Of a stretch of 64,000 nucleotides of DNA, positions 8,330-17,602 are shown in pieces; within the stretch, counting starts at the first letter, position 1, and each line of letters opens with the position of its first letter. The translations under genes and the position numbers were made by a program. The notes beneath the pieces were generated by a model, which was not told where the DNA came from, did no database searches, and saw nothing but the letters and a program-made list of their open reading frames with translations. Source of the stretch: Flavobacterium ovatum (GTDB lineage: Bacteria; Bacteroidota; Bacteroidia; Flavobacteriales; Flavobacteriaceae); assembly GCF_040703125.1 (NCBI RefSeq), contig NZ_CP160035.1, positions 1,922,001 to 1,986,000 on the forward strand. The letters run 5' to 3'.

Positions 8330-8923
8330 ATGAATAAAATTATTTTAGCTGTTTTAGTTGTTTTTATTGCTGTTCATGTTCAGGGACAAGAAGCTAAATT
8401 TGGCCTAAAAGGTGGCGCTAATGTTTCCTTGTTTGGTAGTAAAGTAGATACCAAAGTTGGTTTTCAAATTGGTCTTTTTTCTAAAATTAAATTAGCAGAT
8501 AAATGGTATGTACAACCAGAAGCTTTGTATCTGGAACAATCTGTAAAACGAGATAATTTTTCTGTTGGTTCGGTTGTAGTTGATAATGGAACTATTAAAT
8601 TATCTTTTATTTATGTTCCAGTTGTAGTTAAATATTATTTAGTAAATCAATTGTACTTGGAGTCTGGGCCTCAAGTTGGTTTTTTGATAGATACAAAAGC
8701 AACTGTGGATTATCAGGGAAGTACAGTAGAGCCTGATGTGAGTGATGAGTTTAAAAAGGTTGATTTTGGTTTCAATTTTGGAACGGGATATGATTTTAGT
8801 GAACAATTTTCTTTGGGTATTCGTTATTATGTTGGAATTACAAAAATGGCAAATTCGGATTATGTAAAAGATTATTATAACCGCAATAGCATTTTGTCGC
8901 TATCTGCGGCTTATACGTTTTAA
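8330..8923 (+). CDS. Porin family / PorT-like outer-membrane beta-barrel protein
   Basis: A 197-residue secreted barrel: signal MNKIILAVLVVFIAVHVQGQ, then AKFGLKGGANVSLFG, WYVQPEALYLEQS, LSFIYVPVVVKYYL, LYLESGPQVGFLI and an aromatic C-terminus (SLSAAYTF). The order and spacing of these motifs mirror the protein at 6685-7251, so both belong to the same PF13568-like family, with roughly two recognisable shared motifs per hundred residues. It ends 16 bases before the xerD start and may be co-transcribed with it. Confidence 0.88.
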   Translation: MNKIILAVLVVFIAVHVQGQEAKFGLKGGANVSLFGSKVDTKVGFQIGLFSKIKLADKWYVQPEALYLEQSVKRDNFSVGSVVVDNGTIKLSFIYVPVVVKYYLVNQLYLESGPQVGFLIDTKATVDYQGSTVEPDVSDEFKKVDFGFNFGTGYDFSEQFSLGIRYYVGITKMANSDYVKDYYNRNSILSLSAAYTF

Positions 8924-8939
8924 TTTTTCTATCCTAAAT

Positions 8940-9836
8940 ATGAGTTGGACTACATTTATTAAAAACTATCAATCGTATCTCAAAATTGAACGGGGCTTGT
9001 CTAAAAATACCGTCGAGAATTACACTTTTGATATTGAGCGATTGCGTCAATTTTTGGACGCCAATCAAATAGTAGTTTCTCCGCTAAAAATTGCTGAGGA
9101 AACCCTCCAGCAATTTATTTATTCGATAGCTACTCAGGTAAATGCCCGTTCACAAGCTAGAATTATTTCTGGACTTAAAAGTTTTTTTAGTTATTTAATC
9201 TTTGAGGATTATCGAGTTGATAATCCATTAGAATTAATTGAAAGTCCTAAAATTGGTCGGAAATTACCAGATACTTTGGCGGTAGAAGAAATTGACTCAT
9301 TGATTAAAGCTATCGATTTGTCCACTAATGAAGGAGAACGCAATCGTGCCATGCTGGAAATGTTGTATGGTTGTGGTTTACGGGTATCGGAACTTGTAAC
9401 CTTGAAGATTTCTGATTTGTTTTTTGAAGAAGGATTTATTAAGGTTACCGGAAAAGGAAATAAACAACGGTTTGTACCTGTTAGCGCATTGTCTCAAAAG
9501 TACATTCAGATTTATAGAGATACTGTTCGTTCTCATGTGACGATAAAAAAAGGCAGTGAGGATACTTTGTTTTTGAATCGAAGAGGAAATCAATTGACAA
9601 GGGCAATGATTTTTACGATAATTAAAAACCTAGCTGTTGAAATAGGATTGCATAAAAAAATAAGTCCTCATACTTTTAGGCATTCATTTGCGACTCATTT
9701 ATTAGAAAATGGTGCTGATCTTCGTTCTATTCAATTAATGCTTGGACATGAGTCTATAACCACTACAGAGGTATATTTACATCTAGATCGAAAATTCTTG
9801 GCCGAGGTGATGAATACATACCATCCAAGGAAGTAA
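8940..9836 (+). CDS. xerD: Tyrosine recombinase XerD
   Basis: XerD, with XerC or alone, resolves chromosome dimers at dif near the division site. The 298-residue length is typical. The N-terminal SAM-like DNA-binding domain spans about residues 1-90. The catalytic domain carries the full set: Arg148 (YGCGLRVSEL), Lys near 172-175 (GKGNKQRFVP), His244 and Arg247 (HTFRHSF), His270 (LGHES) and the nucleophile Tyr279 (TEVYLHL). No integrase-style insert or neighbouring att site is seen, so a housekeeping XerD is much more likely than an element integrase. Confidence 0.95.
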   Translation: MSWTTFIKNYQSYLKIERGLSKNTVENYTFDIERLRQFLDANQIVVSPLKIAEETLQQFIYSIATQVNARSQARIISGLKSFFSYLIFEDYRVDNPLELIESPKIGRKLPDTLAVEEIDSLIKAIDLSTNEGERNRAMLEMLYGCGLRVSELVTLKISDLFFEEGFIKVTGKGNKQRFVPVSALSQKYIQIYRDTVRSHVTIKKGSEDTLFLNRRGNQLTRAMIFTIIKNLAVEIGLHKKISPHTFRHSFATHLLENGADLRSIQLMLGHESITTTEVYLHLDRKFLAEVMNTYHPRK

Positions 9837-9841
9837 TTCTC

Positions 9842-9898
9842 GGTCTCAGTATTCAGTATTCAGTATTCAGTCTCAGTACTCAATCTGAGTGGTCAGTT
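9842..9898. repeat. Short heptamer repeat (CAGTATT-like)
   Basis: Three adjacent CAGTATT units and degenerate CAGTCTC/CAGTACT neighbours lie just after the xerD stop. The 7-base period is the same as in the array at 9981-10053, but the sequence differs. Confidence 0.7.
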
Positions 9899-9937
9899 TC
9901 TGGTTAGTGAGTTCGGGTATTACTTGTCATATATATG

Positions 9938-9983
9938 AAAAAAAAAGTTACGATATGATTTACGTAGTAAATCATATCGTAAC
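9938..9983 (-). terminator. Intrinsic terminator of rny (perfect 17-bp hairpin)
   Basis: GTTACGATATGATTTAC (9947-9963) and its exact complement (9967-9983) are separated by three bases. Read on the minus strand, the stem is followed by nine or ten T residues, so this is a very strong intrinsic terminator for the rny transcript. The 10-copy heptamer array lies between the rny stop and this hairpin. Confidence 0.9.
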
Positions 9984-10053
9984 TCTAAACTCTAAACTCT
10001 AAACTCTAAACTCTAAACTCTAAACTCTAAACTCTAAACTCTAAACTCTAAAC
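9981..10053. repeat. Tandem heptamer array (AACTCTA, 10.4 copies)
   Basis: Seventy-three bases of perfect AACTCTA repeats lie directly behind the rny stop codon. On the rny strand the unit reads TTTAGAG. There are no spacers, so it is not a CRISPR. A perfect array of this size is expected to change copy number by slippage. Confidence 0.97.
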
Positions 10054-10056
10054 TTA

Positions 10057-11619
10057 TTATTTTGCGATATTTACCGCTCTAGTTTCTCTAATTACAGTTA
10101 CTTTAACTTGACCTGGATAAGTCATTTCAGTTTGAATTTTTTGAGAAATTTCAAATGATAAGGTAGCAGCGTTATCGTCAGATACTTTTTCACTTTCAAC
10201 AATTACTCGAAGTTCTCTACCCGCTTGAATTGCGTAAGCATTTTTCACACCGTTGAATCCGTAAGCTACTTCTTCAAGGTCTTTCAAACGTTGAATATAA
10301 GAATCTAATACTTGTCTTCTTGCTCCTGGTCTAGCACCTGAAATGGCATCACATACTTGAATGATTGGAGACAACAAAGATTTCATTTCGATCTCGTCGT
10401 GGTGAGCTCCAATTGCATTACAAACTTCTTCTTTTTCTCCAAATTTCTCAGCCCATTGCATTCCTAATAAAGCGTGAGGTAAATCACTTTCAGCATCTGG
10501 CACTTTTCCAATATCGTGAAGTAAACCTGCTCTTTTAGCTAGCTTGACGTTTAAGCCTAATTCGGCAGCCATTATTCCACAAAGCTTAGAAACTTCTCTT
10601 GAGTGTTGTAATAAGTTTTGTCCGTAAGAAGAGCGGTATTTCATACGACCAACTACTTTAATTAATTCTGGGTGTAAACCGTGAATTCCTAAATCAATAA
10701 CGGTACGTTTACCTACTTCAATAATTTCGTCATCAATTTGTTTCGCTGTTTTAGCAACCACTTCTTCAATACGAGCTGGATGAATACGACCGTCAGTTAC
10801 TAATTTATGTAAAGCCAAACGAGCGATTTCTCTACGTACGGGGTCAAAACAAGAAAGAATAATTGCTTCAGGTGTATCGTCAACAATGATTTCTACTCCT
10901 GTAGCAGCTTCTAGAGCTCTAATGTTACGACCTTCACGACCAATGATTCTTCCTTTTACATCATCAGATTCAATGTTGAAAACAGATACGCAGTTTTCTA
11001 CCGCTTCCTCTGTACCAACTCTTTGGATGGTATTGATAATGATTTTTTTAGCTTCTTGTTGAGCGGTAAGTTTAGCTTCTTCAATCGTGTCTTGTATATG
11101 AGACATCGCTTGGGATTTAGCTTCTGTTTTTAATCCTTCAATCAATTGGTTTTTAGCGTCCTCAGTTGATAATCCAGAAATTACTTCCAGTTGCTGTAAT
11201 TGGCTCTTATGAAGTTTTTCAACCTCCGTTTGTTTTTTCTCTAAAATTTCGACTTTAGAGCTTAACTCAGTTGTTTTACTTTCAAAATCATCGTTGATTT
11301 TCTTAGCTTTAGATAGTTCGTTAGAGATTTGAGATTCTTTGTCTCTAGTTCTTTTCTCAACTTCGGCAACTTTTTTGTCTCTAGCTAAAATCACTTGTTC
11401 GTGTTCTGATTTTAGTTCGATAAATTTTTCTTTGGCTTGAAGAATTTTATCCTTTTTTATGTTTTCTGCTTCAAGATTAGCGTCTTTTAATATAGACGAA
11501 GCCTCTTTTTTTGCGTTTTTAATTAAATTAGAAATATTGCTTTTTTCTATGATTTTTGCGATGCTAAAACCTCCTGCAATACCTATAATCCCTGAGATGA
11601 CGATTGTTACTATGTCCAT
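10057..11619 (-). CDS. rny: Ribonuclease Y
   Basis: RNase Y is a membrane-anchored endoribonuclease that starts mRNA decay. The 520-residue protein has one N-terminal membrane segment ([19 protein letters not shown]), a long charged coiled coil (about residues 30-190), a KH RNA-binding domain ([15 protein letters not shown], about 210-270) and an HD domain with [11 protein letters not shown] and [11 protein letters not shown] (about 330-430) holding the metal-binding His/Asp. All are present. It lies downstream of zapA and the 6S RNA on the same strand. The transcript ends at the hairpin at 9938-9983 after a heptamer array. Confidence 0.97.
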   Translation of the reverse strand: MDIVTIVISGIIGIAGGFSIAKIIEKSNISNLIKNAKKEASSILKDANLEAENIKKDKILQAKEKFIELKSEHEQVILARDKKVAEVEKRTRDKESQISNELSKAKKINDDFESKTTELSSKVEILEKKQTEVEKLHKSQLQQLEVISGLSTEDAKNQLIEGLKTEAKSQAMSHIQDTIEEAKLTAQQEAKKIIINTIQRVGTEEAVENCVSVFNIESDDVKGRIIGREGRNIRALEAATGVEIIVDDTPEAIILSCFDPVRREIARLALHKLVTDGRIHPARIEEVVAKTAKQIDDEIIEVGKRTVIDLGIHGLHPELIKVVGRMKYRSSYGQNLLQHSREVSKLCGIMAAELGLNVKLAKRAGLLHDIGKVPDAESDLPHALLGMQWAEKFGEKEEVCNAIGAHHDEIEMKSLLSPIIQVCDAISGARPGARRQVLDSYIQRLKDLEEVAYGFNGVKNAYAIQAGRELRVIVESEKVSDDNAATLSFEISQKIQTEMTYPGQVKVTVIRETRAVNIAK

Positions 11620-11640
11620 GTTTGATTAAAATTTATATAT

Positions 11641-11808
11641 AAAAAAAAGCCTACATTAATTGCTTGAATAAACTCGAATATGACAAGTTTTGAGCTAACT
11701 CACTGTTCAAGTTTTCCCAATGAATTGGGACGTAACTCTAGTAGCGATGACTTGCTCATTCTAATTTGTTAGTGTTGAGTTTACCAAATGTGAACTAATG
11801 TAGGCAGT
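11641..11808 (-). ncRNA. ssrS: 6S RNA (6S-Flavo type)
   Basis: The 190-base gap between zapA and rny carries a minus-strand RNA of about 160 nt. It starts GCCTACATTA (11805 downward) and ends TAATGTAGGC followed by eight T residues (to 11641), so a 10-bp closing stem ends in a terminator-like tail. Between lie partly paired halves with an open centre, the shape of 6S RNA, which binds the RNA polymerase holoenzyme. The position next to zapA is the classical location of ssrS, and a flavobacterial 6S family is known. I infer identity from shape and position; no covariance model was run. Confidence 0.75.
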
Positions 11809-11830
11809 ATCTTAGTTATGTAAAGAACGT

Positions 11831-12124
11831 TTATTTATCGAGATAATGGTCTAGTAACGCATTGATTTTATTTAATCTATTCATGGTTTCGTCTCCATTA
11901 ATAGCATTGTCAATTTGTTTCTGTTCCACTTGTGAGGCAAATTGTAAGGCGCACATAGCCAAAACATCTTGCTTGTCACGAACAGCGTAATTTTCTTCAA
12001 ACTGCTTAATCATAGTATCAATTTTTTTAGAAGCACTTCTAAGTCCTTCTTCCTGAGATGGATCCACCGTTAACGGATAGACTCTGTCTGCAACTGATAT
12101 TTTAATTTTAAGCTTTTCGTCCAT
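11831..12124 (-). CDS. zapA: Cell division protein ZapA
   Basis: ZapA binds FtsZ and promotes filament bundling at the division ring. The 97-residue protein begins MDEKLKIKISVADRVYPLTV and continues with the conserved EEGLRSASKKIDTMIKQ and a C-terminal helix (DVLAMCALQFASQVEQKQ) that forms the coiled-coil dimer. ATG at 12124 is preferred over an in-frame upstream ATG at 12157, because the latter would overlap the end of the preceding gene and add 11 residues absent from the family. The gene is in a minus-strand block of coiled-coil gene, zapA, 6S RNA, rny. Confidence 0.92.
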   Translation of the reverse strand: MDEKLKIKISVADRVYPLTVDPSQEEGLRSASKKIDTMIKQFEENYAVRDKQDVLAMCALQFASQVEQKQIDNAINGDETMNRLNKINALLDHYLDK

Positions 12125-12132
12125 TTTTATTA

Positions 12133-12423
12133 TTAGTCTGATAGCTGTGCTATACAATAATCAATTTCGCGAATTAATGAATTTATTTTAAGCTTTGTAT
12201 CTCTCTTATTTTCGTCACTGCCAAGTAATGAGTTGGCTATTTTAAGTGTTTCATATTGCGATTTAAACGCTTCAATCTCAGTGTTTTGAGTTTGTATGAT
12301 TTTTGCAGATTTTGCTAATTCGATATGTAATTCTTGAGTGTTTTTTTCTAAATTTTGTATTTTTAGAATCAGTTTTCCAACTTTATTTTCAAGAGTATCA
12401 ATTATTTCTGCAATTACACTCAT
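12133..12423 (-). CDS. Small coiled-coil protein upstream of zapA
   Basis: The 96-residue protein is almost entirely heptad-like (VGKLILKIQNLEKNTQELHIEL and onward to about residue 65), with a short C-terminal helix rich in Ile/Leu. It starts eight bases before zapA and is surely co-transcribed. Such small coiled-coil proteins are commonly found just upstream of zapA in Bacteroidota, and a role as a ZapB-like partner is an attractive inference, but sequence alone does not show it. Confidence 0.8.
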   Translation of the reverse strand: MSVIAEIIDTLENKVGKLILKIQNLEKNTQELHIELAKSAKIIQTQNTEIEAFKSQYETLKIANSLLGSDENKRDTKLKINSLIREIDYCIAQLSD

Positions 12424-12601
12424 CCTATTTCCTAATTCATTACTTAATATTACAAATTTAGTATTAGTTTTTATTATTACAATATTTTATTTGTTTTTTT
12501 ATTATAAAAATGGCAAATTGTTGTAATGTAATTGGTTACGATTTCTGTTTTTTTTGTAAACCAATACGAATTACTTTTTTATCTTAGCAAAAATGTAAAG
12601 A

Positions 12602-14299
12602 ATGAAATTTTATAGTTTATTATTGTTGTTTTCAACTGTTCTATTGGCTCAAAATAATTACCCAAAAGATTATTTTGGAGTACCATTAGACATTCCAATG
12701 CAGGTTTCTGGTAATTTTGCAGAATTGAGACCCAATCATTTTCACGCTGGTTTTGACCTCAGAACTAACGGAAGAGAAGGTGCTGCGGTTCATGCAGTTG
12801 CTGATGGATTTGTTTCAAGAATAAAAATTTCACCTTATGGAAACGGAAGTGCCGTATATATCGATCATCCGAATGGTTTTACCTCTGTTTATTGTCATTT
12901 GCAAAAAACGGAAGGGCCAATAGCTGACTTTATTCATAAGGCTCAATACAACCAAAAATCATTTGAAGTTGAAATGTTTCCAAAAGCAAATGAATTGGTA
13001 GTTAAGAAAGGAGAGATTATCGCTTTAACGGGAAATACAGGCTCTTCAGAAGGACCACATTTGCATTTCGAATTCCGTGATACTAAAACAGAGAAGATTA
13101 TTAATCCGCTTCATTTTGGGTATGACAAATTTTTAAATGATACTAGAAAACCAACCGTTGCGGCCTTATATGTCTATCCTGTAGATGATAAAACTAGCGT
13201 TAATCAGTCTAAAAGACCTATTATGCTCAATCTAAGCTTGCAAAAAGACGGAACTTACCTTGCTAGTAAAGTGTCAGCCAATGGGAAAATTGGTTTTGGA
13301 ATTACTGCGGATGATTATGATGCAGTTTCTAAAAGTAAGAACGGTATTTATAAAATACAATCTTATTTGAATGGGAAACCTAGTTTTGGTTTTCAAATGG
13401 ATACTTATTCTTTTGATGAAATGAGATATATCAACGCGTTAATTGATTATCCAAAATATAGAAAAACAGGTCAACGCGTTCAAAAATTATTTATGAGTAC
13501 TCCCTATCCATTAAGTATCATTAAAACAGATAATACTAATGGAGTAGTTACGGTCAGGCCTAATTTGACTTCTGTTTATCGCATTGACGTAGCCGATTTT
13601 CACGGGAATACAACGACGATCAATGTGCCTATTAGTTTTGATACGATGAGTACTGTTATTGATAAAGAACCTGTAGTCTCAAACTATTTTGTTAAAGTGA
13701 ACCGCGAAAATATTTTTACTAAGAATAATTGGTCAGTATTTTTTCCAGCGGGTACTTTTTACGATAATTTTGATATGAATTTTGATGTTCGTGGGGATAG
13801 TTTGTATTTACATGATGAAATGACCCCCGTTCATTCTAGTTTTACAATTACGGTAGAAGATTCTAAATATCCCGAAGGCCAAAGTGATAAAGTGTTTATT
13901 GCCGATATCGATTCTAGAGGTAGAACTGGTTATAATGGTACTTCTCGAAAAGGGAATGTGTTTACAGCCAAAGTAAAATCATTAGGAAAGTATACTTTAG
14001 CTACTGACACTACGAAACCATCAATTTCTATTGGGAATTCTATAGAAGGAAAATGGTTAAGTTCTCAAAAATCATTACAATTGTCTATCAGCGATAGTGG
14101 TTCAGGAATTAAATCCTATAACGGTTATTTGAATGGAGTTTGGGCGTTGTTTGAATATGATTATAAGACGAGAAAAATTATTCATGATTTCAGTGACGGC
14201 ATTGTTGCTGAAGGTGCTAATGATTTGAAAGTTATTGTTACAGATAACGTAGGGAATTCAACTACCTTTGAAACACGTTTTTATAGAAGTCAAAAATAA
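12602..14299 (+). CDS. M23 family metallopeptidase (LytM-type)
   Basis: A 565-residue secreted protein with signal MKFYSLLLLFSTVLLAQ. The LytM/M23 domain is near the N-terminus (about 40-180): HFHAGFDLRTNGREG supplies the first His and Asp zinc ligands and GPHLHFEFRD the HxH motif. The domain is complete, so it should cut peptidoglycan cross-bridges or act on an amidase. The long C-terminal part (about 190-560) is beta-rich with TDTTKPSISI and SDSGSGIKSYNGYL, typical of Ig-like folds. It is followed 12 bases later by a TonB-dependent receptor, suggesting an envelope operon. Confidence 0.92.
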   Translation: MKFYSLLLLFSTVLLAQNNYPKDYFGVPLDIPMQVSGNFAELRPNHFHAGFDLRTNGREGAAVHAVADGFVSRIKISPYGNGSAVYIDHPNGFTSVYCHLQKTEGPIADFIHKAQYNQKSFEVEMFPKANELVVKKGEIIALTGNTGSSEGPHLHFEFRDTKTEKIINPLHFGYDKFLNDTRKPTVAALYVYPVDDKTSVNQSKRPIMLNLSLQKDGTYLASKVSANGKIGFGITADDYDAVSKSKNGIYKIQSYLNGKPSFGFQMDTYSFDEMRYINALIDYPKYRKTGQRVQKLFMSTPYPLSIIKTDNTNGVVTVRPNLTSVYRIDVADFHGNTTTINVPISFDTMSTVIDKEPVVSNYFVKVNRENIFTKNNWSVFFPAGTFYDNFDMNFDVRGDSLYLHDEMTPVHSSFTITVEDSKYPEGQSDKVFIADIDSRGRTGYNGTSRKGNVFTAKVKSLGKYTLATDTTKPSISIGNSIEGKWLSSQKSLQLSISDSGSGIKSYNGYLNGVWALFEYDYKTRKIIHDFSDGIVAEGANDLKVIVTDNVGNSTTFETRFYRSQK

Positions 14300-14311
14300 A
14301 ATATAGACAGT

Positions 14312-16780
14312 TTGAATATCACGAAAATAATTTTTGTTTTTATCACTTTCGGAATTGGTTTGGCTACTTATGCACAATCAGCTTTGTTGAAAGGTGTAGT
14401 TCTTGATAAAAATAGCCTGCCAGTCGCGAGTGTAAATATTTCTTGTGCCAACAATAGAACCTATTCTAATATGGAAGGTGTTTATTCCATTAAGGTACCA
14501 GCCAATCAAAAAGTAGTTGTTGTATTTACTCATATTTCACTAAAAAGAACGACGGTTTTATTGATATTGAAGGAGGGAGAGAACTACGAGTTTAACGTGG
14601 TTATGGATGACCAGCAGGAACAAATGGGGGAGGTTATTGTAACGACAACAAATAGAAAGCAGGTTCAAGGAATCACCACAATTGAGCCAGAACTCATTAG
14701 GAAAATGGCAGGTGCCAATGCAGGTATTGAAAATATATTAAAGACCTTACCTGGTGTGAATTCTAATAATGAATTAAGTACTCAATATGCCGTTCGAGGC
14801 GGAAATTACGATGAAAATTTAGTGTATGTAAACGAAATAGAAGTGTATCGTCCTTTTTTGATTCGTTCAGGACAACAAGAAGGATTAAGTTTTACCAATA
14901 CAGATTTAGTGCAAAATGTTGAATTTTCAGCAGGTGGTTTTCAGGCTAAGTTTGGAGATAAGTTATCGTCAGTTTTGGATATTACCTATAGAACACCTAC
15001 CAAACTAAGTGTTGCTTTTGAAGCTAGCTTCCTGGGTGGAAGTATTTCTCTTGATGCCATTTCTAAAAATAAAAAATGGACTGCAGTAACGGGCCTACGT
15101 TATAGAAATAATAGTTTGTTGGTAAACAGTCAAGATACGGAAACAAATTATAAACCTTCTTTTGTTGATGTACAAACTAATGTGAATTTTAATGCGTCAG
15201 ATAAATGGAATTTTAATTTTTTAGGGAATATTTCGCAAAATAATTATAATTATCAGCCTTTGTCTCGTCAGACAAAATTTGGGACCATAGACAAGCCTAT
15301 GGCACTTACGGTTTATTATGAAGGACAAGAAAAGGATAAATACGAAACCTATTTTGGCGCCCTTAAAACAACTTATAAGGCTAATGAGAATTTTACTATA
15401 AAATATATAGGTTCTATTTTTCATACTACGGAGCAAGAACATTTTGATATTTTGGCGCAATATCGCTTGGGAGAAGTAGATACAGCCATCGGTTCAGATA
15501 CTTACGGTAATGTGAGTTTTACAAGAGGAATTGGTTCTCAATTGAATCACGCTCGAAATGATTTGGATGCTTTGATTATTAATACAGAAATCAAAGGATT
15601 CCATGATTGGAAAAAGAATATTGTTGAATGGGGAGCTAAATTCACTCGCGAATCAATTAGAGACCGAATGATTGAATGGGAAGTAATTGATTCCGCAGGT
15701 TTTTCGATTAATCCACCGGATAAGTTTTTACCTAAAAACGAACAGCCTTATGTTTCTTATACGGGGCCTTTGGTGCCATTTAGATCTGTTCGAGCCGTTA
15801 ATTTTAATACCATCAACCGTTTTTCAGGTTATTTGCAATGGAGCAGAAAAGATAGAATAGGTAGTACAGATGTTTGGTATAATGCTGGAATGCGTATGCA
15901 CAACTGGGCAGTCTTAGGTACGAATGCTAATGGAGACTCTCAAACGGTTTTTAGTCCAAGAGCGCAGTTTGCTATTAAACCGAATTGGGATAGAGACATG
16001 GTTTTTAGAGTTTCGGGAGGAGTTTATCATCAACCACCATTTTATCGAGAATTAAGAGAGGCAAGCGGAGCCGTACAACCCGATGTTAAAGCTCAAAAAT
16101 CCGTTCATTTAGTACTGAGTAATGATTATAGTTTTAAGATGTGGGAGCGTCCATTTAAACTGGTTTCAGAATTGTATTATAAGTCTTTGACTGATGTAAA
16201 CACCTATACGGTCGATAATGTCCGAATTCGCTATGCAGCTACTAATGATGCGATTGCTTATGCACAAGGATTGGATGTACGGTTGAATGGGGAATTCGTA
16301 CCAGGAACAGAATCTTGGGTGAGTTTTGGTTATTTGAAAACTGAAGAAAATAGCGCAGATAAAGGCTATATCGCTAGACCCACAGATCAAAGATTGAAAT
16401 TTGCATTGTTATTTCAAGATTATATGCCTAATATTCCATCGGTTAAATTGTATCTGAATTTGGTTTATAATACAGGATTACCAGGAGGTTCACCTGCTTA
16501 TGCAGACCCTTATTTGTACCAAAATAGATTGAATGATTATAGAAGAGCTGATGTTGGTTTTTTTAAGGTGTTTATTGATCAAACAATGGCCAAGCCACAA
16601 AGTAAGTTGTTTATGAATTTTAAAGAATTAGCATTAGGTTTTGAGATTTTTAATCTTTTTAACAATCAAAATGCTATTACCAATACATGGGTGCGTGATG
16701 TATATACCAAATCAGAGTACGGAATTCCAAATTACATGACGACTCGGGTTTTTAATATTAAGCTGACAGCGAAGTTATAA
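14312..16780 (+). CDS. TonB-dependent receptor with carboxypeptidase-like domain
   Basis: An 822-residue outer-membrane receptor. It uses a TTG start; that start gives a clean signal peptide (ITKIIFVFITFGIGLATYAQS) and a 12-base spacing from the M23 gene, so translational coupling is likely. Residues 25-105 form a carboxypeptidase-D-regulatory-like domain (KGVVLDKNSLPVASVNISC), then the plug (about 110-230, with LKTLPGVN and YAVRGGNYDENL) and the 22-strand barrel to the C-terminus. A TonB box is not obvious. No SusD gene follows, so it is not a classic polysaccharide pair; the substrate is unknown. Confidence 0.93.
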   Translation: MNITKIIFVFITFGIGLATYAQSALLKGVVLDKNSLPVASVNISCANNRTYSNMEGVYSIKVPANQKVVVVFTHISLKRTTVLLILKEGENYEFNVVMDDQQEQMGEVIVTTTNRKQVQGITTIEPELIRKMAGANAGIENILKTLPGVNSNNELSTQYAVRGGNYDENLVYVNEIEVYRPFLIRSGQQEGLSFTNTDLVQNVEFSAGGFQAKFGDKLSSVLDITYRTPTKLSVAFEASFLGGSISLDAISKNKKWTAVTGLRYRNNSLLVNSQDTETNYKPSFVDVQTNVNFNASDKWNFNFLGNISQNNYNYQPLSRQTKFGTIDKPMALTVYYEGQEKDKYETYFGALKTTYKANENFTIKYIGSIFHTTEQEHFDILAQYRLGEVDTAIGSDTYGNVSFTRGIGSQLNHARNDLDALIINTEIKGFHDWKKNIVEWGAKFTRESIRDRMIEWEVIDSAGFSINPPDKFLPKNEQPYVSYTGPLVPFRSVRAVNFNTINRFSGYLQWSRKDRIGSTDVWYNAGMRMHNWAVLGTNANGDSQTVFSPRAQFAIKPNWDRDMVFRVSGGVYHQPPFYRELREASGAVQPDVKAQKSVHLVLSNDYSFKMWERPFKLVSELYYKSLTDVNTYTVDNVRIRYAATNDAIAYAQGLDVRLNGEFVPGTESWVSFGYLKTEENSADKGYIARPTDQRLKFALLFQDYMPNIPSVKLYLNLVYNTGLPGGSPAYADPYLYQNRLNDYRRADVGFFKVFIDQTMAKPQSKLFMNFKELALGFEIFNLFNNQNAITNTWVRDVYTKSEYGIPNYMTTRVFNIKLTAKL

Positions 16781-16879
16781 GACTTTTTTCTTTTTTAGAT
16801 TATAAAAAAAGGTAAAGAGAAATAGATTTCCATTTTTTAAATTGTTTACATTTGATTTTATTTTAATATTTAAAATGTT

Positions 16880-17602
16880 ATGAAAAATATAAAGATAGCA
16901 TTGTTGCTTGTTTTTGTTTTGATTTTGGCAAGTTGTAAAGAAGAGGTCGAAAAGCCAAAAGTAATTTACGATAACTCTAATAAGGATAAGCCGTTTACAA
17001 AAATGGATTCCACTCAAGTTGCCATTGCTGACTTACCTATTCAGATGGAAGGGACGGATTATTTAATTCATCCCGTGGCAGATTTACGTGTGTATGAAAG
17101 AGGAACTAAGTCGAGATATGGTTCTTCTAGTGTGATTGATTTGAGTTTTACAATTTCTAATTATGGCGAAAATGAGATCACGGGTTATTTACAAAATCTT
17201 AAATTTCAAAAAATAAATTCAGATTCAATTAGAGCTTTAAGTGATAAACCGGTTTTGATTCAAACAGCTACCTATTTAAGTGGAATTGCGGAAAGAACCA
17301 AAAATAAAATCATGGTGTACACGCTATTTGACTTGGATTCAAACAGGGACGGAAAATTAGATTCTAGTGATATTAAAAGTTTGTATTTAAGTGAAATAAG
17401 CGGTAAGAAATTCACTAAAATATCAGTTAATTTCCAAGAGTTAATCGATTGGAATTTAATCGAATCTCAAAATCGTTTGTATTTTAGAACGGTTGAGGAC
17501 ACCAATAAGAATGGACAATTTGATAAAAATGATGTAGTACATTATAATTATATTGACTTGTCACGTAACGATTGGGAAGTGAAAAGCTACGATCCTATCT
17601 AA
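16880..17602 (+). CDS. Lipoprotein with two EF-hand-like calcium loops
   Basis: The 240-residue protein begins with a lipoprotein signal (MKNIKIALLLVFVLILASC, Cys at residue 19). Two loops near the C-terminal half follow the DxDxDG pattern of EF-hand/dockerin calcium sites: DLDSNRDGKLDSSDI and DTNKNGQFDKNDV. They suggest a Ca2+-stabilised surface or periplasmic protein. I do not recognise the rest. The gene follows the receptor by 99 bases on the same strand and may belong to the same envelope unit. Its stop overlaps the stop of the convergent DUF2971 gene by four bases. Confidence 0.85.
   Translation: MKNIKIALLLVFVLILASCKEEVEKPKVIYDNSNKDKPFTKMDSTQVAIADLPIQMEGTDYLIHPVADLRVYERGTKSRYGSSSVIDLSFTISNYGENEITGYLQNLKFQKINSDSIRALSDKPVLIQTATYLSGIAERTKNKIMVYTLFDLDSNRDGKLDSSDIKSLYLSEISGKKFTKISVNFQELIDWNLIESQNRLYFRTVEDTNKNGQFDKNDVVHYNYIDLSRNDWEVKSYDPI

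Noticed and set aside
8940..9836. XerD as an integrase of a mobile element
   Set aside because: It has typical XerD length and motifs, no att repeats or tRNA next to it, and housekeeping neighbours.
9981..10053. A CRISPR-like array of short repeats
   Set aside because: The units are contiguous heptamers with no unique spacers, so it is a simple tandem repeat.
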